A DNA stretch of 14,883 bases. It comes from Nitrosomonas sp. (GTDB lineage: Bacteria > Pseudomonadota > Gammaproteobacteria > Burkholderiales > Nitrosomonadaceae). Positions 1 through 5,624 of the stretch are shown here, piece after piece (position 1 is the stretch's first letter; each line of letters starts with the position of its first letter). The DNA lies in the NCBI GenBank assembly GCA_021774205.1, contig JAJFJI010000288.1, positions 1 to 14,883 on the forward strand, given 5' to 3'. The notes under the pieces are model-generated. The model was not told the DNA's origin. It worked only from the letters and a program-made list of their open reading frames with translations, and did not search any database. The position numbers and the translations under genes are program-made.

Positions 1-658
1 ACACAAAGTCGCTAAAGGCAAAAACCCACTGTGCATTGATACAGACCCCGTCAATGCCACTTTCTATGGATTCAAGAAGCTCAATGTTAAGCAGCTGAAT
101 GTCATGAACAATAATGAGATTGATCCAAGAAAGTTTGATGATTTGATTGAACTCATCACCAAAACTGAAAACGATGTCATTATTGACAATGGCGCCAGCA
201 CCTTTGTGCCGATGTCACATTATCTGATCAGCAACCAGATACCGACCTTGCTAATGGATATGGGACATGAGCTGGTGATCCATACCGTCATAACTGGCAG
301 CCAAGCGCTTCTGGATACGCTCAATGGGTTTGTGCAGCTTATCAAACAATTTCCCAAGGAAGCGTTGTTTGCTATCTGGTTAAACCCCTATTGGGGAGAA
401 ATCACCATGAACGGCAAACAGTTTGAAGAAATGAAAGCTTATCTGGATAACAAAGCCCGTGTATCGGCCATCATTCGAATTCCGCACTACAAAGCTGAAA
501 CTTTTGGTAAAGATTTGAGTGAAATCCTACAATCTAAATTTACCTTTGATGAAGCGCTAAAGAATAGCGCTTTGCCAGTGATGGTACGACAGCGGTTAAC
601 GATTATCAGAAGACAGCTCTTTATCAATCTTGAGAACGTGGCTGCGGTTCTGACATGA
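1..658 (+). CDS. traL: Conjugal transfer protein TraL (ParA/MinD-like ATPase), 5' end outside window
   Basis: The reading frame is open from base 2, so the gene starts before the window and the internal ATG at 104 is not the real start. The visible part resembles IncP-type TraL, a P-loop ATPase of the ParA/MinD class in the DNA-processing half of the conjugation system. Its N-terminal Walker A motif must lie upstream. Visible family landmarks are the IDTDPVNATF segment near the left edge, a DNGASTFVP motif (strand plus conserved Asp/Asn of the ATPase core) and a WLNPYWG segment. The stop codon overlaps the start of the next gene (ATGA at 655-658), which indicates translational coupling with traM. 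In IncP plasmids traK, traL and traM are consecutive, so traK and oriT may lie just to the left. The product name is by recalled similarity; its exact transfer role is poorly known in the family. Confidence 0.8.
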   Translation, partial: HKVAKGKNPLCIDTDPVNATFYGFKKLNVKQLNVMNNNEIDPRKFDDLIELITKTENDVIIDNGASTFVPMSHYLISNQIPTLLMDMGHELVIHTVITGSQALLDTLNGFVQLIKQFPKEALFAIWLNPYWGEITMNGKQFEEMKAYLDNKARVSAIIRIPHYKAETFGKDLSEILQSKFTFDEALKNSALPVMVRQRLTIIRRQLFINLENVAAVLT

Positions 659-1083
659 GCAACGATAAGCTGGATGCATTGATTAAAAGAGTGGCATCAG
701 AACATGGCATCGTTCTGTCACAGGATGATCCGGTATTGATGATGCATACGCTGAATGAAGTCTTGCTGGAACAAAATGAAAAAGCGCATGCTGAACTACT
801 CAGCAATTACCAGGCAATTTTGGAGGAAAGCTTTAATCAGTGGCAAACAGTCGCCAGCAAAAAAGCGAATGCAATTATCAGCGCTACAGCGAATAACGCT
901 AATTTAACAAGAGATCAATTTGTTGTTAATTGCACCCAGCTGATTGAAGAAAAGATTAAAACCGGCGTTGGTCAGGAAATTAACGAATTGGCAAGAATAT
1001 CCAGGCAAGCGGCCATTATTAATTTGTTTGCTGCATTTTTGATTTTGCTTTCAGTCGTAGTTATCTTTTTGATGTTGTTATAG
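655..1083 (+). CDS. traM: Conjugal transfer protein TraM
   Basis: A 142-residue protein resembling TraM of IncP-type transfer regions. The N-terminal part (MSNDKLDALIKRVASEHGI, then QDDPVLMMHTLNEVL) fits the family. The middle (about residues 35-110) is polar and probably helical or coiled coil. The C-terminus is a single hydrophobic segment (about residues 119-142, ending VVVIFLMLL), so the protein is likely tail-anchored in the inner membrane with the bulk in the cytoplasm. The start codon overlaps the traL stop (ATGA), and both genes end just before the excisionase-integrase pair. This places transfer genes at one end of an integrative element. The family assignment rests on motif memory and on gene order; no catalytic motif is visible. 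Confidence 0.7.
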   Translation: MSNDKLDALIKRVASEHGIVLSQDDPVLMMHTLNEVLLEQNEKAHAELLSNYQAILEESFNQWQTVASKKANAIISATANNANLTRDQFVVNCTQLIEEKIKTGVGQEINELARISRQAAIINLFAAFLILLSVVVIFLMLL

Positions 1084-1107
1084 CGAATTCTTTTTACAAC
1101 AGGTTGG

Positions 1108-1443
1108 ATGGCCATGAAAACCTTAAACCTTAGTGAAGCTGCCCAATTCTTAAAATTGCACCCAGAAGAAGTGCGCCGTCGCGCGAAAGCGGGAACTATT
1201 CCTGGTGCTAAATTAGGTAAAAGATGGGCATTTATTGAAGATGATCTTGTCGAGTACATTCGATCACTATATGCTTGTAATCGGCAAGCGTTGCAAGTGG
1301 GACATGAGGAGAAAAAACTATGTCACTCTTTAAACGTGGGAAGACGTGGTGGATCAGTTTCACCACACCAAGCGGCGAGCGCGTTAGATGCTCTGCTGCA
1401 ACAGAAGACAGAACCCAGGCGCAAGAATTCCACGACAAGCTGA
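1108..1443 (+). CDS. Excisionase-type helix-turn-helix protein
   Basis: A 111-residue protein. Residues 3-52 form a winged helix-turn-helix of the excisionase/MerR-like type: TLNLSEAAQFLKLHPEEVRRRAKAG, then IPGAKLGKRWAFIEDDLVEYI. Such proteins bind and bend attachment-site DNA, control excision direction, or repress the integrase. The remaining half is basic and low in hydrophobic residues. ATG 1108 and ATG 1114 are both possible starts; AGG at 1101 sits at acceptable distance from either, and the second gives MKTLNLSEAA, the commoner N-terminus in the family. The last 124 bases overlap the integrase gene in a different frame, so the two must be co-transcribed and their C- and N-terminal codons constrain each other. 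Excisionase function is inferred from fold and position. Confidence 0.75.
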   Translation: MAMKTLNLSEAAQFLKLHPEEVRRRAKAGTIPGAKLGKRWAFIEDDLVEYIRSLYACNRQALQVGHEEKKLCHSLNVGRRGGSVSPHQAASALDALLQQKTEPRRKNSTTS

Positions 1444-2333
1444 AAGCGGAATCCTGGCGAGTCGTGAAACTGGGTGATAAGCCAAGGCGTACATGGGATG
1501 AGGCGGCCTATAAATGGTTGATGGAGACGCAGCATAAAAAGACACATCATGATGATGTGGCAAAAGTTGACTGGCTCCAACAGTTCTTTAGAGGCAAGTA
1601 TCTCGATGAGCTAACGCGAGATGTGATTGTTAAGATTGGCGAGTTAAAGCATAAGGAAACAAGTCCGGCAACGGCTAATCGTTTATTGGCTTTGATTCGC
1701 TCAATCTTGCGACGCGCAGCCCTTGATTGGGAATGGATTGATAAGCCACCAGTTATCAAGCTTTATCGTGAAGCAAAGCGTCGAGTACGTTATTTAAGCG
1801 CAGAGCAAGCATGTTTGTTGATTCAGGAATTGCCGGATCATTTGGCGGATATTGTGCGATTTTCACTGGCGACAGGTTTGAGACGCTCGAACGTTACAGG
1901 CCTGGAGTGGTCGCAAGTGGATATGCAGCGAAATGTCGCATGGATTCATGGTGATCAGGCCAAAGCTGGAAAACCGATCCATGTGACGCTAAATGCGACG
2001 GCCATCGCAGTATTGACCAAGCAAATTGGTAGGCATCCCAAATCAGTATTTAGTTTTAAGGGGAGGCCAATAACTCAGGTTAATACCAAAGCCTGGTATA
2101 AGGCGTTAAAGCGTGCCGGTATTGAAGATTTCCGCTGGCATGATTTACGCCATACATGGGCGAGTTGGTTAACCCAGAATGGTGTGCCGTTAAATGTCAT
2201 TCAGGAGATGGGCGCATGGGAATCTGCGGAGATGGTAAGGCGTTATGCGCACCTTGCGCCTGCGCAGTTTGTCATGCATGCCAGTATCGTAGACAACATG
2301 TTAAATGACACAAATCTGACACAATTGAAGTAA
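1320..2333 (+). CDS. int: Tyrosine recombinase (phage/ICE-type integrase)
   Basis: A 337-residue site-specific recombinase. The N-terminus (KRGKTWWISFTTPSGERVR) looks like an arm-type DNA-binding domain. Residues about 60-160 are the core-binding domain, and the rest is the catalytic domain. The full active site is visible: Arg188 in ATGLRRSN, the beta-hairpin Lys in the AGKPIHV region, His274 and Arg277 in WHDLRHTW, Trp300 in GAWES (the His/Trp position) and nucleophile Tyr309 in RRYAHL. A good ribosome binding site, AGGAG at 1307-1311, precedes ATG 1320 and supports this start inside the upstream HTH gene. It appears intact. The repeat array starts 35 bases after its stop with a half attachment-like repeat, so this enzyme is the obvious candidate for mobilising the 9-kb segment downstream. 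It could equally serve only the transfer element on its left. Confidence 0.95.
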   Translation: MSLFKRGKTWWISFTTPSGERVRCSAATEDRTQAQEFHDKLKAESWRVVKLGDKPRRTWDEAAYKWLMETQHKKTHHDDVAKVDWLQQFFRGKYLDELTRDVIVKIGELKHKETSPATANRLLALIRSILRRAALDWEWIDKPPVIKLYREAKRRVRYLSAEQACLLIQELPDHLADIVRFSLATGLRRSNVTGLEWSQVDMQRNVAWIHGDQAKAGKPIHVTLNATAIAVLTKQIGRHPKSVFSFKGRPITQVNTKAWYKALKRAGIEDFRWHDLRHTWASWLTQNGVPLNVIQEMGAWESAEMVRRYAHLAPAQFVMHASIVDNMLNDTNLTQLK

Positions 2334-2367
2334 AACTTTAGTTGTTACGTTTCTAAGTTGTTGATTG

Positions 2368-2487
2368 TTGGTGCGCCAAGACGTAGCGTTATCGAACCAA
2401 ATTTTCAGTATATTAAAGGAGTGGGAGACGGTATTACAAGAGCTGAATCAAGATATTTCGCCAGATATTCTCGAACCTGAATTCTGA
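2368..2487 (+). CDS. 39-codon micro-ORF, copy 1 (TTG start)
   Basis: A 39-codon frame with the same length and no internal gaps relative to copies at 3814 and 8348. It begins LVRQDVALSNQIF and shares SNQIF, EWET, LQ and the C-terminal PEF with them. Because the left half of the repeat is missing here, the ATG is replaced by TTG and the usual upstream ribosome-binding region is lost, so this copy may be silent. No known family is recognised. Many differences between copies fall at third codon positions, which hints at coding constraint, but the frame is short. Confidence 0.35.
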   Translation: MVRQDVALSNQIFSILKEWETVLQELNQDISPDILEPEF

Positions 2488-2645
2488 CAGTAACTTAATT
2501 TCTAAACCTATAAAAAAGGCAGATTATTTCTTGATCTGCTTTTTTTATAGGTTAAATGCCTATATTCGCAAATAGTTTGAGTGTAGTTAATAACATTATG
2601 CAAGAAAAGAGTAAATTTGCCGATGATAATGCAGTTAACTTCATA
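2369..2645. repeat. Repeat copy 1: right half only (TGGTGC core to right arm)
   Basis: This is the right half of the repeat family seen in full at 3704 and 8227. It starts exactly at TGGTGC (2369-2374), contains the 39-codon ORF segment, a terminator-like hairpin and the right arm (CCTATATT...GCCGATGATAATGC, about 2558-2635). Similarity to the other copies begins at the core and is absent on the integrase side, so the left half is missing. The missing half occurs at 11231-11357. The cargo gene of unit 1 begins about 60 bases later. Confidence 0.75.
2505..2553. terminator. Long hairpin, probable bidirectional terminator in repeat copy 1
   Basis: Arms 2505-2524 and 2534-2553 pair over 20 bases with one G-U type mismatch around a 9-base loop. 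The stem carries A6 on the left and T7 on the right, so transcription from either side would end with a U-run. It lies 18 bases after the micro-ORF stop. The equivalent hairpin in copy 3 is at 8494-8519. Confidence 0.75.
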
Positions 2646-2705
2646 ATAATATTTTCTGTAATTAACCCATTATATACATTCCTTTATCTTTTAATAAGGA
2701 TCTGC

Positions 2706-3092
2706 ATGAAATATATGCGAATTTTGTCTGTCAGCATTTTCATTATCACTTTCAATCCAGCATATGCTGAGGAAGGTCCCGGTATTCTGAAAATATTTGA
2801 ACAGTTTGTTACTTCGAACGCAGCTGCAAGTAGGTGTATCAAGCCTGACAATGAAACCCTTACTGATTATCAGGCAAATTTTCTAATGGTTTCTATTTAT
2901 GCATCCCAAGAATTGGTTAAGCAATACCCAAAATATACGAGGGATCAAGTTGCTGGGGCCATGAAGAGAAAAAGTGACCTCATATCTCAAAAAGTGTTTG
3001 AGATAGTCAGTGAGAAAGGTTGTGATGATCCAAGTGTTAAGGAAGAAATTAAGCGTTTTAATGCGCAAGCAAAATGGAAACCAGGTAAATAA
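2706..3092 (+). CDS. Small secreted protein, function unknown
   Basis: A 128-residue protein with a clear Sec signal peptide: MKYMRI, a hydrophobic core, then NPAYA before Glu22, so the mature protein is about 107 residues and periplasmic or extracellular. Two cysteines remain after cleavage (Cys44 in SRCIKP, Cys106 in KGCDDP) and could form a disulfide. The rest is amphipathic and lysine-rich (MKRKSDLISQKVFEIV). ATG 2706 is chosen because it starts the signal peptide and follows AATAAGGA at 2694-2701; upstream in-frame ATGs lie inside the repeat arm and hairpin. It is the first cargo gene of unit 1, and its leader (TTAATAAGGA) resembles that of the first gene of unit 3. I do not recognise the family. 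Confidence 0.75.
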   Translation: MKYMRILSVSIFIITFNPAYAEEGPGILKIFEQFVTSNAAASRCIKPDNETLTDYQANFLMVSIYASQELVKQYPKYTRDQVAGAMKRKSDLISQKVFEIVSEKGCDDPSVKEEIKRFNAQAKWKPGK

Positions 3093-3095
3093 TCA

Positions 3096-3198
3096 TAAGA
3101 GAAATGGCTGGGAAAATTCAACAATTGATGGTTTTCCTGAATCAGCTATTGCTTGGGCAGAGGATGAAAATTTCGGAGAAACTGTCAATCAGTGTTGA
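3096..3198 (+). pseudogene. C-terminal remnant of a cassette-type gene
   Basis: The frame ending at 3198 reads about 34 plausible residues (NGWENSTIDGF, then AIAWAEDENFGETVNQC) and stops a few bases before an attC-like site. That is where a gene normally ends in an integron cassette. No start codon or upstream body belongs to it, because the preceding bases in this frame overlap the secreted-protein gene. It is most easily read as the tail of an older cassette gene whose front was lost. The origin is uncertain. Confidence 0.3.
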
Positions 3199-3205
3199 AA
3201 TTTTG

Positions 3206-3243
3206 CCTCATAACAAGCGCATGCAGTCGGGGCGTTAGATGCA
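3206..3243 (+). other. Truncated integron attC-like site
   Basis: The left part ATAACAAGCGCATGCAGTCGG matches the R''-L'' half common in integron cassettes, and GGCGTTAGATGC matches an R' box (GTTRRRY gives GTTAGAT). The middle L' half and loop are absent, so the site is only about 38 bases and probably inactive. It marks the boundary before the membrane-protein cassette at 3264. Confidence 0.6.
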
Positions 3244-3263
3244 CACAAGGAGAACATTTACCT

Positions 3264-3614
3264 ATGGAAGAGTTAAAGCTTTTTATTATTGAAATCGTAC
3301 TTAGTCTTTCCGTAAGTACGCTCGTAATTATCTGCCTTACCAAACCACTACGTCGCCTATTAATTGATATGTGCGGAACTGAAAACCGTGCAAGATTTTG
3401 GGTGGTTTATTCAAATGTTATGTTGGTAATTGCACCTTTACTCACCATTATCATATTTGGTAAATCGGATTTAATTGGCGAGGCAAATTTCACTTTTTAT
3501 AAAACGGCTTTTGGCTCTGCCCTGTTTGGTATATTCATATCCCTTGTCGTAATAGGCATGCAAATTAACAAATCCATACCGAAAGCCGTGCCAACACCGA
3601 GCACAGGCACCTAA
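3264..3614 (+). CDS. Three-helix membrane protein of integron-cassette type
   Basis: A 116-residue protein with three predicted membrane segments (about residues 4-26, 48-69 and 84-105) and a short Pro/Thr-rich tail (PKAVPTPSTGT). An AAGGAG at 3247-3252 precedes ATG 3264 at 11 bases. An attC-like fragment ends about 20 bases upstream, the typical start geometry of an integron cassette gene. A perfect hairpin begins 3 bases after the stop. It is the last gene of unit 1. No function is recognisable; many integron cassettes encode such small membrane proteins. Confidence 0.7.
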   Translation: MEELKLFIIEIVLSLSVSTLVIICLTKPLRRLLIDMCGTENRARFWVVYSNVMLVIAPLLTIIIFGKSDLIGEANFTFYKTAFGSALFGIFISLVVIGMQINKSIPKAVPTPSTGT

Positions 3615-3616
3615 AG

Positions 3617-3664
3617 AATAAGGATAGATCGTGAGAGCGAAGCGAACCACGATCTATCCTTATT
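3617..3664. terminator. Perfect 17-bp inverted repeat after membrane-protein gene
   Basis: AATAAGGATAGATCGTG (3617-3633) is perfectly repeated inverted at 3648-3664, with a 14-base loop rich in GCGAA. It starts just after the stop codon of the preceding gene. There is no long T-run, so a rho-independent terminator is only one option; a mobile repeat or an mRNA-stabilising hairpin is also possible. Confidence 0.5.
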
Positions 3665-3703
3665 CGTCAAAACCCAGTACCGTAAAACATTTTAAGAAAA
3701 TCG

Positions 3704-4088
3704 GAAAAGTGCTAACAGGAATCGAACTGATAATTCTATTATATTTCAGTGTGTTGACTGCTTCCCTACTTTTTCTCCTGAAAAATAATGCAATTAAAAC
3801 AATGAGGTATGAAATGGTGCAGATAGACGTACTGTTATCGAACCAAATTTTCCACATATTAGAAGAATGGGAGACATTGCTGCAAGGGCTTGGAAGTAAT
3901 ATCTTTTCGGAAATAGCAGCGCCTGAGTTCTGAGCAGAACACCACTTCAATTCCATTGAGGCCGGGTCTGAGCGATTTGGCTTCTTACTTTCTAAGTTCC
4001 TATATTTGTAGACAGGTACTTGGAGTTTTGTTAAAAGCTGTACAAATAAAAATTACTATTTTGTCGATAAAGATGATATTAGAAAGGG
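3704..4088. repeat. Repeat copy 2: complete, precedes Hen1-Pnkp operon
   Basis: The left arm starts at GAAAAGTGCTAACAGG and includes AATCGAACTGATAAT. It continues through a ribosome-binding region, the TGGTGC core (3815-3820), the micro-ORF, a weak hairpin (about 3959-3988) and the right arm (CCTATATTTG at about 3999 to GTCGATAAAGATGAT at about 4077). It aligns over its length with copy 3 (8227-9155 without the IS) and with the two half copies. The right arm is the most diverged part. Confidence 0.75.
3814..3933 (+). CDS. 39-codon micro-ORF, copy 2
   Basis: Starts ATGGTGC, with the repeat core forming codons 1-3, after a GAGG at about 3804. It encodes MVQIDVLLSNQIF, then HILEEWET and a C-terminal APEF. 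Length is identical to the copies at 2368 and 8348. A longer in-frame reading from GTG 3631 exists but begins inside a hairpin and is not shared by the other copies. Product unknown; a short amphipathic helix is plausible. Confidence 0.4.
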   Translation: MVQIDVLLSNQIFHILEEWETLLQGLGSNIFSEIAAPEF

Positions 4089-4164
4089 ACGGCAATCATT
4101 TGTTTCCTGCGATAGAAATACAGTTTCTATCAAGACTTGCCGTTTGCTAATTTACCAAACAAAT
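4089..4164 (+). promoter_or_regulatory. Structured leader upstream of hen1
   Basis: Several complementary segments lie in the 90 bases before the hen1 start. GATAGAAA (4111-4118) pairs perfectly with TTTCTATC (4124-4131). ACGGCAA (4089-4095) pairs with TTGCCGT (4137-4143) around it. ATTTGTTT (4098-4105) can pair with AAACAAAT (4157-4164), which would form a pseudoknot with the outer stem. The last segment lies just upstream of the start codon region, so folding could affect translation. The nested DNA palindrome could instead be an operator. Confidence 0.45.
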
Positions 4165-4177
4165 TATTGAATAGAAA

Positions 4178-5623
4178 ATGCTATTAACCATTACTACAAC
4201 GCATAATCCGGCAACAGATATAGGATATTTGCTGCATAAAAGCCCCGATAAACTACACACGAAAAAACTGCCTTTTGGTCAGGCGCACGTATTTTATCCT
4301 GAGGCTACAGAAGAAAAGTGTACGGCGGCTCTAATGCTGGATGTTGATCCAATTGGTTTGGTACGTAAAAATCGTGGTACAGCGTTTCCTCTTGACCAAT
4401 ATGTAAATGATCGCCCTTATGTCGCATCTTCATTTATGAGCGTGGCGATTAACCGCGTGTTTGGAACGCTTCTGTCAGGAACAAGTAAACACAGACAAGA
4501 GTTGGTCGATCAGGATATCCCGCTGGAAGCCAAGATCTATGCTTTGCCCTGCCGTGCCAATGAATCATTTTTGAAAGACCTGTTTGAACCGCTTGGCTAT
4601 GATGTGGAAACGGAGAGCTATGCTCTGGATAGAGAATTTCCAGAATGGGGTGATAGTCCTTATTTCACGCTCACCTTAAAGAAGTCATGCCCGTTACGAG
4701 AATTACTGATACATCTTTATGTGTTGATCCCTGTTTTAGATAATAAAAAACATTATTTTATTGGTGATGATGAAGTTGAAAAGTTGCTTCAATATGGTGA
4801 AGGCTGGCTAAAGGGCCATCCGCAAAAGGAAAAGATTGCGCATCGCTATTTCCGCAATTTACGTTCCTTTTCTCGTATCGCATTGGATCGTTTGAAAGAT
4901 GACAATCCCGCAATTGATAATGAAGAGGAGAGTAGTGGTCAGGTAAAGGCCGATAGCCAAGAAGAAGTACTGGAAGACAGTATACAAACCGAAAAGAGAA
5001 TTAGCTTACACAAACAAAGGCACAAGGCAGTTATTCATGCGCTAAAGGAACACAATATTGCCACGCTCTTGGATCTGGGATGTGGTGAGGGGAAGCTTTT
5101 ACACTTTCTTAGGAATGAAAAAAGCCTCTCTAAAATAGCTGGTTGTGATGCATCCATCAGATCCTTAGAAATTGCATTTGATAGATTAAAACCCGATGAA
5201 CAAAGACGTGGCGACCCGGTAATTGAGTTGTTTCAGTCGGCCTTAACTTATCGAGACAAACGTTTTAGAGACTATGAGGCTGCCACTTTGGTTGAGGTGA
5301 TTGAGCATATTGATGAACCAAGGCTTGGCGCTTTAGAACGTGTGGTTTTTGAAGCGGCCAATCCACGTGTAGTTATCGTGACTACGCCGAATAGTGAATA
5401 TAATGCGCTGTTTGAAACGCTCTCTGCCGGTCAATTCCGTCATGCAGATCACCGTTTTGAATGGACACGTGCAGAATTTACTGAGTGGGCAAACAGAGTA
5501 GCCGACAATCATGGCTATGAAGTGTCGTTTCACCCCATCGGTGATGCGGACAAGAAGTACGGTGCACCATCACAAATGGCGGTATTCGTGAAGCCTGATA
5601 TTGAAGAAAAAAAGGCCGTGTAA
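4178..5623 (+). CDS. hen1: Hen1: 3'-terminal RNA ribose 2'-O-methyltransferase
   Basis: A 481-residue bacterial Hen1. It transfers a methyl group from S-adenosylmethionine to the 2'-hydroxyl of the 3'-terminal nucleotide at an RNA break, before Pnkp seals it, so that the repaired RNA resists recleavage. The N-terminal domain (residues 1 to about 240; MLLTITTTHNPATDIGYLL, KAHVFYPEAT-like HVFYPEATEEKCTAALML, DVDPIGLVR) supports Pnkp ligase activity in the family. A charged linker (about 245-280) follows. The C-terminal methyltransferase has the SAM motif LDLGCGEGKLL (298-308) and metal-site residues Glu373, Glu376, His377 (EVIEHID) and His422 in FRHADHRFEW. All expected catalytic residues are present and the length is normal. 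ATG 4178 begins the conserved N-terminus; its ribosome binding site is weak, and a structured leader precedes it. The stop is one base before pnkp. Confidence 0.95.
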   Translation: MLLTITTTHNPATDIGYLLHKSPDKLHTKKLPFGQAHVFYPEATEEKCTAALMLDVDPIGLVRKNRGTAFPLDQYVNDRPYVASSFMSVAINRVFGTLLSGTSKHRQELVDQDIPLEAKIYALPCRANESFLKDLFEPLGYDVETESYALDREFPEWGDSPYFTLTLKKSCPLRELLIHLYVLIPVLDNKKHYFIGDDEVEKLLQYGEGWLKGHPQKEKIAHRYFRNLRSFSRIALDRLKDDNPAIDNEEESSGQVKADSQEEVLEDSIQTEKRISLHKQRHKAVIHALKEHNIATLLDLGCGEGKLLHFLRNEKSLSKIAGCDASIRSLEIAFDRLKPDEQRRGDPVIELFQSALTYRDKRFRDYEAATLVEVIEHIDEPRLGALERVVFEAANPRVVIVTTPNSEYNALFETLSAGQFRHADHRFEWTRAEFTEWANRVADNHGYEVSFHPIGDADKKYGAPSQMAVFVKPDIEEKKAV

Positions 5624-5624
5624 C

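Noticed and set aside
2505..2553. attC site at the long hairpin
   Set aside because: No GTTRRRY/RYYYAAC boxes; the A-run and T-run symmetry fits a bidirectional terminator.
2556..2705. Upstream in-frame start for the secreted protein (50 extra residues)
   Set aside because: The extra codons cover the repeat right arm, which is not open in copy 3, and they would bury the signal peptide. ATG 2706 has a good ribosome binding site.
3631..3813. Longer version of micro-ORF copy 2 starting at GTG 3631
   Set aside because: It begins inside the perfect hairpin, and the upstream reading is not shared by the copies at 2368 and 8348.
4089..4164. attC site before hen1
   Set aside because: The palindromes nest like an attC but lack the AAC and GTT core boxes, so a leader structure or operator is more likely.
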